NCBI RefSeq assembly: GCF_000330505.1 | Contig: NW_004443552.1 | Coordinates: forward strand, 256,302 to 320,301 | Direction of reading: 5' to 3' | DNA: 64,000 bases | DNA from: Entamoeba invadens IP1 | Taxonomy: Eukaryota; Evosea; Mastigamoebida; Endamoebidae | Shown here: piece after piece, positions 41,705 to 50,857 of the stretch | How the letters are laid out: every line of letters starts with the position of its first letter | Numbering within the stretch: position 1 is the stretch's first letter | The notes under the pieces: model-generated | Database searches by the model: none | The model's input: the letters and a program-made list of their open reading frames with translations, nothing else | Told to the model about the DNA's origin: nothing | Made by a program: the position numbers and the translations under genes

Positions 41705-41840
41705 TGAAACAGATTATCAAATTAAAATTGTTGTCTTTTTTTTATTTCATTAAAAACAACAACATAATCAACACAACTAATAAACTCGACATTTTTGTCA
41801 ATTATTGTTTGATAAGTAAAAAGCAATTCCAATGATCAAG

Positions 41841-41920
41841 TATTCCTTTTTGATTTAAAAAATGAATAAAAACACTCAAATTTGTATGATTTTATTCATT
41901 TTTTAAATCAAAAAGGAATA
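41841..41920. repeat. Perfect 31-bp inverted repeat with 18-nt loop
   Basis: Arms 41841-41871 and 41890-41920 are perfectly complementary (outer end TATTCCTTTTTGATTT). A transcript would fold into a 31-bp stem. Located between the hAT element and the next gene. Confidence 0.85.
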
Positions 41921-42367
41921 TTGACCATAAAAACAAACATAATCGATTTATAAAAAAAATTCCAAATCTTCTTCAGATATTTTAAAATTTCTTGTTTTTT
42001 GCAAAAAGTTCTTCTGAAATTTATTGTTGTTTGCTTAAAAATTCAATGTTTAAAATAATTCAATATGGTGAATATAGTTTATATAATTCTACATTTCAAA
42101 TGTTCAACATTTTATTTATTTACTTTTATCATTATAATATGGTATTAAGAAAAGTCTTTCAACTTTTATTACAAACGACAAAGAAAGTAAAACAGAAAAA
42201 AACTGACAAGAATAACTCATTATGTCAATTAAAGTTCAAAGATTTGTATTTGTTTGTGGTTTTTAAGATGAAAAAAATCAAATTTGTTCTTTCCTGTCGT
42301 TGTAAAATATTCAAACATGTGTATTCAAATAAAAATAATAAAGATCTGTTCTTTATTCATTTTAAGT
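41921..42367. other. Intergenic between hairpin and next gene
   Basis: An open frame of 130 codons at 41992-42384 has no ATG start and low-complexity composition, so it is not called. Nothing else recognised. Confidence 0.4.
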
Positions 42368-42946
42368 ATGAACAACTACTCTAGGAATTCATCTTTACCA
42401 AAAAAATCAAATGTTTTCAAATGTTTTCGTGATTCACAAGCAGCCGAACAAGCCGTCTTCATTGCTCTTCTTTCTCGACACTATTCAATTGAAATTAAAC
42501 ACCCCATCAAACGATCAACTGTGACAAATCAAGTCTTGAATGTATCATTAATCCACTTTGAACACGAAATCTTTAATGTTTCCGAATTTGTCGACGTCCG
42601 TTGTTCGTTGCTCAAAACAATTGATCTGGCGACTGGGTTCTCAGAGAAGTCCGCGCAACAACGGTTATCCAAAAATCGTATTGTCGAACAGCAACATTTT
42701 TTGATTGATATTTTGAGGGAACTCGGGTACTTTTGTTCTGGGTATATTTGTCAAGGAAAATTGATGACACGACCAGTTGAAATAGTTACAACTGTAGCTC
42801 GGGATAATGATATACTTTTACAATCAAAAGAAATTATTGAAAATGGAACTAAAATAGCAAAATTCATTGACCAAAAATTGAGTACAAACGAGGTCTTGTA
42901 TATCGAAAAGGGCAGTTTCGAAATGAAGTGTCTTTTATCTTTGTAA
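42368..42946 (+). CDS. Hypothetical protein, paralogue of the gene at 45087
   Basis: A protein of 192 aa from the ATG at 42368 (the frame is open further upstream, but without a convincing start). I do not recognise the family. It is alpha-helical in appearance. The stretch QAAEQAVFIALLSRHYSI, the middle ...LKTIDLATGF, and the motif NRIVEQQHFLIDILRELGY match the gene at 45087 in order and spacing. No signal peptide or membrane segment. Both lie on the same strand 2.1 kb apart inside a transposon-rich stretch. The sequence resembles a small nucleic-acid or protein-binding domain but no specific function can be given. Confidence 0.7.
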   Translation: MNNYSRNSSLPKKSNVFKCFRDSQAAEQAVFIALLSRHYSIEIKHPIKRSTVTNQVLNVSLIHFEHEIFNVSEFVDVRCSLLKTIDLATGFSEKSAQQRLSKNRIVEQQHFLIDILRELGYFCSGYICQGKLMTRPVEIVTTVARDNDILLQSKEIIENGTKIAKFIDQKLSTNEVLYIEKGSFEMKCLLSL

Positions 42947-45032
42947 TAATATTTTGTATTTGTTTATCTTTGTTTATTAATGAAAATTTTGTTGTATTTT
43001 AGTTATTTTGTATATATTTATATGAATGTTAAAATTGTTTTTAATTGCGTATAGCGATTAACTGTATATAATTAAAAAATAAAAGTTACTTAGATCAGTT
43101 CTCAAGTTTCAATGTAATGACGTTTAAATATCATTATAACATTTATTTGTGTTATTTTTAAAATTTGTTATTAAGAAAGCAAAATTAAGCTTCTTATGTT
43201 TTGACTTGTTAAAAATTATGAAAATAATTTCGATTCGATGTTTTTCATGTGCTATGATGATACAATAAAGATCCAAACACTTGCTCGTGAAAGTGTTTGG
43301 CAATGGTTTACCCTCTCGTAACACACAAAAATGGTTTAGTGTGGTCTCCATGAGTGTAAAAAAGCTTTTTCGAAAGTATGACTCACCTCTACAAACACTG
43401 ATACAAAAATGACAGTCAAGTGTAAAAAAGGTGCGTTTCGAGAAAACCAGTCGCTGGCACATTGTCAAAGTCCACCACACTAGACTAAATGTGAGGGTTA
43501 GTTAAATCTATAGGAAAAACACCACAAAAACAGGTGTTGTTTTCTGAAAAAAACTAGGAAAAGAAGAAATTATGTTTCTTTTCGAAAAGAAAGTTTTTAA
43601 GTTTTGATGAATTCGTGAAATTGTTAACTATATAACCTATTGTTGTCTGAACCAAAGAATGTTCATATTTTTTTTCATGAATAATTAAACGAATTTTTTG
43701 TCTTTATTTGACCTGGACGCGTTATAAAAGAAAAACAGGGTTCGAGGTTATAACAAATAATTTCTTTGCAACTTCTTAGCAAGAAAATCGGGACATTTAG
43801 AAGTAAAAAAAATATCCAGTTAATATTGCCAGGATTAAAGAAAACGATCATAATTGTTACCCACAAAAACAGTCAAAAAGTTTACACCAAGAAAACAAAC
43901 GTTTTATCCAAATTTGTACCATCCATTAAAAATAGTAAGTTTAATTAGATAAAAATAAAATATTTTCAATTTTTTATTTGTTTCAGATACCAATTACAAT
44001 AAAATGGAGTTGTTAAATGAATCTTAGCAGGAAGCCACCAAGAAAAATATACAAATTCGAAGAACAGTAAAAAAGAGTTGTGAGTTTCAACACAATTTGT
44101 AGTACAAATAATACTAAAAAATTGGGATATTTGAACATATTAATAATACAATTAATTTGTTAAATAACGGCACGATAACATTACTAATAAAGAAAATATT
44201 ACCTCGACAACTAGGTTTCTGGAAAAGATTAATATGCAAATTGATCAAACTGTAACAACGTGTTATTTTTTTTAAACGTTATATATGTTTACAAAGAACT
44301 AATTAAATAGGTAGCAGAAAATCAATTTCAGCAAATAAAAAGTTCTATCTTTTTAGAAAATAAATTAAAATAATTAAAATAAATAATTGTTTTGAACTTT
44401 GGTTTTTAAAGACATTTTATTGCTATTTTCCCGAAAATGGAGTGTCATTAGCTGCGACAACTAAAAAAACTTGGCACACAAAGTATTTTCATAACCAAAG
44501 TCAAACATAGCCAAAGTGCTTCAAAACCATTAATAGAATAATGGTACTACCACAAAACAGCGAAATGCAAAAAACATACGCAAAAAACATCCTTTTTGGC
44601 CGTCTGTCGACCACACTTTTCACTTTTCAAAAGAATTCGAAAATGCCCCAAAGAAAATATGTAATTATGTCAGCCCTAAAATACCTCGTTTACTTCGTGA
44701 ATTTCCCGTTATTTTAGATTAACTCACCGCGACTCTGTCTCAATAATCCATAATCCACACGTGGAGAAGACAGAGATTCCAAAGACACGCTTTTCAACTT
44801 CCAAAATAAGAAAAAAGACCCTCATATCCTTATGCGCTCGGCAATAAAAAATGTATTGAACCTAAAACGGCACTTTTGAGAAAATTGGAGTAACCCTCCA
44901 CCCATCTCACCTCAGAAAGTTCTCTAATCTAAAAGTTCGAAGTAAAAAGCTATCGAAATTATAGTAAAAAAAACTTCATGAAGTAAGGGAATTCACCAGT
45001 TAAACCATATATTATAATTAAATAACTATAAT
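42947..45032. other. Intergenic, 2.1 kb between paralogues
   Basis: Minus frame 43124-43480 and plus frame 43766-43948 have no promoter or recognisable product. The part from about 44440 to 44990 is noticeably less AT-rich than other intergenic DNA yet stops in every frame; it may be a relic of a decayed gene. A CACGTG hexamer lies at 44758-44763. Confidence 0.4.
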
Positions 45033-45047
45033 AATGAACTATATAAA
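45033..45047 (+). promoter_or_regulatory. GAAC element and TATA-like box
   Basis: AATGAACT (45033-45040) abuts ATATAAAG, 40-54 nt upstream of the ATG at 45087, the same arrangement as before COG3. Confidence 0.65.
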
Positions 45048-45086
45048 GCTATGGCGATCTAGTGGCAATCGTAAGTCTGAACGACA

Positions 45087-45689
45087 ATGCTCTCCTCCAT
45101 GATCGCTTTTCCTGCGTATGACACCCACCACCAGGCGTTCAAGTGTGTGTACTCCTTCCGTGAAATCCGAAACTACCAAAGCGAGCAAGAGTGCGTCTTA
45201 CTTGCCCTTCTCAATCAGTTCTATGGACTCACCTTTACTCCACACAAAAAGCAGACACTCGTCACTGTTCCCTTCTTCAGAATTCTCACAATCAAAGACA
45301 AAGACACGATCTATTTTAAGGAACTTATTGAGAGACGGATTAACGAGAGACTCAACGCCGAAGTTGTTGAAGGTTCAAGTCTCAAAACGGCATTAAGAAG
45401 ATGCGAAAATTATCGAATTGTTGACACAATTCATATCCTTGCAGACATGTTGGAGCTAAAGGGATTTGATTTTGATGTCCACTTGTCTACTGGAAAAAGA
45501 GGGACTTTAAAGGCTGAGTCGATCTTCGGTGTAAGAGACCAAACAGACTCTTTCTTGTTTGACCAAGAACAAATATCAAATTTAGGAGGGGAGATATCAA
45601 AATACCTACACTCCCTTGCCTCAACGGATGGCATCTGCACACTCGAAAAATGCGACACGACGATTAAAAGAATATTGAATCAGAAATGA
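45087..45689 (+). CDS. Hypothetical protein, paralogue of the gene at 42368
   Basis: A protein of 200 aa, family not recognised. The shared pattern with 42368 runs through most of the length: SEQECVLLALLNQFYGLTF against AEQAVFIALLSRHYSI, LKTALRRCENYRIVDTIHIL against QQRLSKNRIVEQQHFLI, and LADMLELKGFDFDVHLSTGK against ILRELGYFCSGYICQGK. The two are diverged (well under half identical by eye), so the duplication is old. Soluble, mixed helical, no targeting signal. A good GAAC plus TATA promoter supports expression. Confidence 0.78.
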   Translation: MLSSMIAFPAYDTHHQAFKCVYSFREIRNYQSEQECVLLALLNQFYGLTFTPHKKQTLVTVPFFRILTIKDKDTIYFKELIERRINERLNAEVVEGSSLKTALRRCENYRIVDTIHILADMLELKGFDFDVHLSTGKRGTLKAESIFGVRDQTDSFLFDQEQISNLGGEISKYLHSLASTDGICTLEKCDTTIKRILNQK

Positions 45690-46159
45690 AATAATTGTAC
45701 TTTATGATTGATTTGGTTGTTTTCTTCTTGTTGTATTCGGCTTTTTTTGTGAAATTAATTTCGACTATTAAATTATTTTCTGTGCAAATTCCACCAAACA
45801 TTTTTTGTTGAGGGTTGAAAAAGGAATTTGTGATGCAATTCGGTTTTACATGGAACAGCGTGGACCAACGTCATCTGTTTTTTGGTATTTTAATAAAACA
45901 ATATTTTATAGTTTAGTTATTTAAGAATATAACAATTGTCCTACATTTTTGATGTGATATTTTTACTATATATATTAAATTGTTTTATTATATGATATTG
46001 TCAAAATGATTTAACAATATGTTTTTACAAGTAAAATTAAAAGTAAATTATAATGATTGTATTTTAAATAGTTAAGTTAATATTTAATTAAACTATAAAA
46101 AAAATTATTTATAATTTATTTTCACAATTGTAACAAATATTAATTCAATTTTTGTGATA
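45690..46159. other. Intergenic, AT-rich
   Basis: Nothing recognised between the hypothetical gene and the pogo-like element. Confidence 0.4.
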
Positions 46160-48334
46160 TACAGTTACGTAAACAAACTTTAGCCGGGTAATTGAACCTT
46201 AGCCCAAACAAAACTATATATATACCATAGTTTTATTAAACAAATTAACTATATAAAAATACAATTAATATGTTCTTTTAGTTAATGTTTTCAATATCTA
46301 AAAAAAGAACTACAATACTCAAATGCAAAATGTTGAACTAGAAACATTCTTTGATGCAATAAAGAAAACTGTTAAAGAAAACCAAATTGTTAAACCGTTC
46401 ACTGTTCCCCCCAACAAAAACCAAAATAAAACAAGCAATCTCCAATAATCAAATGATGAAAAATGTCAAATTTCTATATGAAAAAAAATTAATAACAAAA
46501 GAAACAAAAGAAAAGGCCGTGAAGTTGGTGAATGATTTACTAGTGGATTCAAACTTGTATCAGTATAAATCAATGATTGAACAAATCAAATATATAAAAA
46601 GACAAAAGAAACAACCCAATGTTATAATTGGATCTCTCTTTGGAATCCAAAAAGGAGCAGTTTGAATCCATTTAAAACAAGAGATTACAGAACCGAAACA
46701 TTTTACAAAAATATCAGAAGAAATGGACACCGCAATATCTGCACTTTTTAACTATTGCGAATCAAGACATCTAAGCGTTACTCCAACTTTGATTGATTCT
46801 GTCTGCCAGTCCGTTGATTGTATGTTTGAAATGACAAGAAAAGGAATCATATCACACATCAAAAAATACCATGGGTACAATACTAAAATTGCAAAACCCG
46901 AAGAAATAAAAAGGGTATTAACAAATTATAAAAATATTTTATTTAATTACATTGCTTTCTCTGATAAATTTAACGGTATATATTCTTCATTACTGTTTAA
47001 CATTGATGAGATTGGATTCAATGAATGGTCCGACAAACATAATGAAACAGTCTTTACTAAAGGAGTTTCCAATGTTAAAGTCGGTATACCCAGAGCTTCG
47101 AAGAGAAGTACAATTATAGCTTGCATATCCGCAGATGGTTTGTTGTGTGTTCCAGCAGCAGTTGTACCAAACGTTTTTGTTGATCAGTTGGTTTATGCAA
47201 AATACCCATATTTGGATATTTATTCTTCAAAGACTGGATTTGTCAATCGACTCATTTTTAAGAATTGGATGTATAATACAATTTTGCCATATATTGTGAA
47301 CCGAAGAGCATCTTTGGGATATCAATTTTATGAAATTGTTGTAATTTTAATGGACATTTTCACTGCCCATATTGATGACAACTTGCGTCAATTTTTTCTT
47401 GATAATTATATATTGTTTCATTTTTTCGAACCACATTCGAGCCATATTTGTCAACCTCTCGACCTTTGTTTATTTGGAGTCGTCAAAAAATGTAGTAGTA
47501 GTTCAACACCGATATTTAAAAACACGACAAATATAATAGTAACCACAAGATGTGAACAACCAACCAGTGCTTTTGTCTCTTCTAGCCAAATTCGAGAAGT
47601 CGAAGGAAGTGGTTTTGGAATTTTTGATTCATTGATTGATGAATGGGTCAAACAATTAGATGATCCACTTGCTAAAAAAGCAACAACACAACAAAGAGCA
47701 GAAAGGGTGAGTGTCATTACCGGACATCTCATGAAAATGATGAGAGTTATCGAAGAAAAAGCAACCAGAAAGAACGTTGAATCTTCTTTTGCGCGAGCTG
47801 GTTTCGTTGTTGTTACTGAAGGTTTAAACAATCGAGTATATGTAGACATAAGGTCTGCGATAATTTTCATGAACACAACAACAGTCAAGCCAACACCCGA
47901 AGAATTGGAGAAGTTAACGCCTCCAAAATCAACAACCACACTTGTTAGAGTACGGGAAGTGACCGAAGAAAGTCTAAAGATGTTAGAAGAAACATTAAAT
48001 ACAAATTTACATTAAAATTCAGTATTGGGCATTTCAAACAAACTTTGTGTTGTGCTTAAATGATACCTTCATGTTATAATTCGACTTTTTTGTGTTTTTT
48101 AGTTAATAGTTCAACAAATAAACTTGAGTTTTAAAAACAAATGTTTGGTTTTCCCGTTTTATTACTTGCGGCATATTTTGGGGCTAAGGTTTATTTTCTG
48201 AAATAAACGTTTTTTCGATTTTTTGAATTAAAAACCCATGTTTTTAAAGAAAATGACAAGTACTTACCCAGTAAAATTAAAAATAGATGGGCTAAAGTAC
48301 ATTTCTTGGGCTAAGGTTAATTTACCCAACTGTA
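46160..48334. mobile_element. pogo-like transposon with TA duplication
   Basis: The element spans 46162-48332 (2171 bp) flanked by TA (46160-46161 and 48333-48334). Ends are inverted repeats starting CAGTT and containing AACCTTAGCCC; left and right repeats differ by insertions. TTAGCC recurs as subterminal copies (46181, 46200, 48180, 48290, 48310 regions). It holds a nearly intact transposase on the plus strand. Confidence 0.82.
46323..48015 (+). pseudogene. pogo-like DDE transposase, one frameshift and one in-frame TGA
   Basis: The frame starts at ATG 46323 (MQNVELETFFDAIKK...), shifts near 46400 (about residue 28) into the frame that runs to TGA at 46663-46665, and continues in that same frame after the TGA to the stop at 48015. 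The DDE core shows LFNIDEIGFNEW (first Asp), VVILMDIFTAHID (second Asp, with variant surroundings) and PHSSHICQPLDLCLFGVVKK (third Asp with the pogo-type LDL-x-x-F). A long C-terminal tail of about 170 residues follows. Only two disruptions suggest recent loss, or sequencing error. The relationship to the transposase at 16572 is distant. Confidence 0.8.
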
Positions 48335-48793
48335 GTTATTTAGCTTAATAATCTGTTAGAGAATAAATTTTAATACATTTGATAAAAAGTATTAAAATTT
48401 TTTTACAATTATAAAATGGTTTGTATGTTTTATATGTGTTTAAATTTAAAGAAAGACTCTATTACAACTCTGTTCTTATACATTCATTTTAACACCAAAA
48501 AGGATAAACGGAATGTTAAAAACGGTGAATTTTAAAGTCTTTTAGTAAAAACACTTATCACAGTCTTATTCCGACAATTTGAAATCGTGTAGATTCACAG
48601 TCTATCAAAATAAAATGAACAACTCTCTATCAAACCCTTCAAATTGAAATGTGTAAATTAAATAATTGAAAGACTCAAAGAATTTCCCAAAATAAAAGAT
48701 TTGTAAATATTTGTAATATAATAAAAATAGAACTGTTTTAAAAATATAATCTTAACTTATTCGAACTTTTAATATCATTCAAATATTGTTGAA
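48335..48793. other. Intergenic
   Basis: AT-rich. TTCGAACTT about 30 nt before the next start is a GAAC-like element. Confidence 0.4.
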
Positions 48794-50653
48794 ATGACAC
48801 TTCGTCTTGTCAATTCCAACATTAGTCAGTCTTTTCAATTTGACAAAGACCCAATTTACGAAAACAGTACCGGTCAAATGAGTATTAACCGAGCTGTACG
48901 TCGAATGCCCAATGGTGATTTATGTCAATTCATGATCTACCGCATACAAACTGATCTTAACAATTCTTCCCTCAACACTGCTCTTCAAGCCCGAGCAGAG
49001 ATTCTTAAAGTCAATCAAATGCACATTTACAACGAAAAGACAAAAATTTCAAAAATTCCGACACTGCGAGAAAAAGATCATCCCTATGTAATTAAGTGTT
49101 GTGGTGGCTTCTTCGCTTCACCCGTTTGTTTCTACTCCTTTAAAATCATTTGTTTCAATAGTATTAGATTTCTTATTAAAACAACTATTAACAAAGAGTA
49201 CAACAACTTGGAGTTTTGGATCGTTTGCGAATATTCCACGAACACCACACTGCTCAGTTACATGAACAAAAACGAGCCGTTTTTCTCGGACGAAGTGCTG
49301 ACAATCAGTTACGCTTTAGTCAAGATATTGAATTATTGTTACATCGAGTTTAGAGCACCGTATATCCACTTAATCCCTCAAAACATCTTTTTGGGCCGGA
49401 ACCCAACATCCCCATTTCCTCAAGCAAAAATATCGCCTTACGCATTTATGCCCCATCGAGGACACGACGAGGCGGACGCGCAACCATTCATCTCAAATGA
49501 TTTTCGAGCCGGTGTTCGTGCTGAAATAGTATCGGTGTGGTCGTTTGGTGTTATACTGTATCGGATGATCACTGGTGTAGTTCCGCGAGTCGACGAAAAC
49601 TGTGTTATTTTAGAATCTGAATTAAAAGCAGTTGACCATCTCGAAGCAGCAAATTTGATCCGGCAATGTGTGAATGCCCCATTCCATCGTCCTTCACTTG
49701 AAGCACTACGCCGGCACCCATTTATTCAAGAGTGTCATCTCCACACAAAACTCCCAAAGATCGAACCCAATTTTGAGGTCTTGACTGTCATAGGGAAGGG
49801 GCAGTTTGGGAGTGTAGTGCACGCTGTTGACAAGAGAATTGGCATTAATGTAGCTATTAAAGAGAGTTTTGGAACACAATTGGCGTATTTACAAAAGGAT
49901 GCAAGAACGATGAGAGCGTGTCATTGCCCACAATTGGTGGAATATTACGGGTACTTCCAATTGTCATACTCACTGAGCGCATCGTTCAACTCAACGTTTG
50001 GGGGGGTTTCCGACACACATGGGTATTTGGTTATGGAGTTGTGTTCGGGTGGGAACTTAGAGGAATATCTCATGCGATACCCTGGGAGTCTCCCAAGCAA
50101 TTACATTCGATCATTTTTGAGAGATATTTCTCTGGGTTTGAGGTACCTCCACTTTGTCAAAGGACTTGTCCACAGAGACTTAAAACCAGAAAACATTTTG
50201 TTGTGTCCGTTTCAGCCGAACGAAATTCCACAAGTCAAAATCACTGATTACGGATTTAGTCGAGCTATTCTGGACGATAAACTCGCAAGCGAAAAGGGAA
50301 GTCTGTTGTTTGAAGCGCCTGAAATCATGAGACACGAAGTTTACTCGAGTAAAAGTGACTTGTATAGTCTTGGTATCATTTTGTATCATTTATGTACAAA
50401 GGCATGGCCCTTTGGCTGTCAAAAAGATTCTTTCTTCGAAGGAATGACTCTACGAAAAAGTGTGCAGTTTCCACCGTCCGTGTTCATTGAAGAATATCTC
50501 AAAGACTTGATGTGTAAATTAATAACTCATGAAGAGTCACAACGGATCGGGTGGAAGGAGTACTTTGTCCATCCTTACGTCCAAATATGTCTCTACGACA
50601 AGGAAGACACCAAAATGAGTTACAACAAGCACGAGATGTATTGTTTTAATTGA
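48794..50653 (+). CDS. Tandem pseudokinase-protein kinase
   Basis: A protein of 619 aa, one exon. The C-terminal half (about 325-600) is a protein kinase with VIGKGQFGSVV, VAIK (K356), HRDLKPEN (D462), a DYG in place of DFG (D485), EAPE and a C-lobe ending in HPYVQ, so it should be active on Ser/Thr. The N-terminal half (about 60-320) follows the same fold but lacks the catalytic residues: the HRD segment is YIHLIPQNIFLG, the DFG region is KISPY, yet WSFGVILYRMITG and HPF remain. This is a pseudokinase, probably regulatory for the second domain. Kinase family not assignable by eye (NEK/ULK-like C-lobe). Residues about 109-130 (near PVCFYSF) are a hydrophobic insertion between strands beta-4 and beta-5. 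No signal peptide. Confidence 0.88.
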   Translation: MTLRLVNSNISQSFQFDKDPIYENSTGQMSINRAVRRMPNGDLCQFMIYRIQTDLNNSSLNTALQARAEILKVNQMHIYNEKTKISKIPTLREKDHPYVIKCCGGFFASPVCFYSFKIICFNSIRFLIKTTINKEYNNLEFWIVCEYSTNTTLLSYMNKNEPFFSDEVLTISYALVKILNYCYIEFRAPYIHLIPQNIFLGRNPTSPFPQAKISPYAFMPHRGHDEADAQPFISNDFRAGVRAEIVSVWSFGVILYRMITGVVPRVDENCVILESELKAVDHLEAANLIRQCVNAPFHRPSLEALRRHPFIQECHLHTKLPKIEPNFEVLTVIGKGQFGSVVHAVDKRIGINVAIKESFGTQLAYLQKDARTMRACHCPQLVEYYGYFQLSYSLSASFNSTFGGVSDTHGYLVMELCSGGNLEEYLMRYPGSLPSNYIRSFLRDISLGLRYLHFVKGLVHRDLKPENILLCPFQPNEIPQVKITDYGFSRAILDDKLASEKGSLLFEAPEIMRHEVYSSKSDLYSLGIILYHLCTKAWPFGCQKDSFFEGMTLRKSVQFPPSVFIEEYLKDLMCKLITHEESQRIGWKEYFVHPYVQICLYDKEDTKMSYNKHEMYCFN

Positions 50654-50857
50654 TTGTATACATTTTATAATTTTTTTATATATAATAATAATAATATAAT
50701 AAATAAAATAATATATATATATAATAAATTTATACCATTTAAATATACTATTTGTTAATAATTATTTTAATATACATTAGAGCTTCGTTCTTCTTTAGTA
50801 AAAATACTAATAAATGCCATATACAACCAACTGCAAATATTCGAATCAATAGATGTA

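Noticed and set aside
41992..42384. 130-codon open frame before the hypothetical gene at 42368
   Set aside because: No ATG start at the head, AT-driven composition, and it overlaps the start of a better-supported gene.
43124..43480. 118-codon minus-strand frame
   Set aside because: No homology visible, no promoter motif, and mixed Cys/Phe/Ile composition without domain pattern.
49111..49180. GTTTGT...TAG inside the kinase gene as a possible intron
   Set aside because: Either acceptor (38 or 44 bp) brings a stop immediately or shifts the frame; the unspliced frame continues into conserved kinase sequence.
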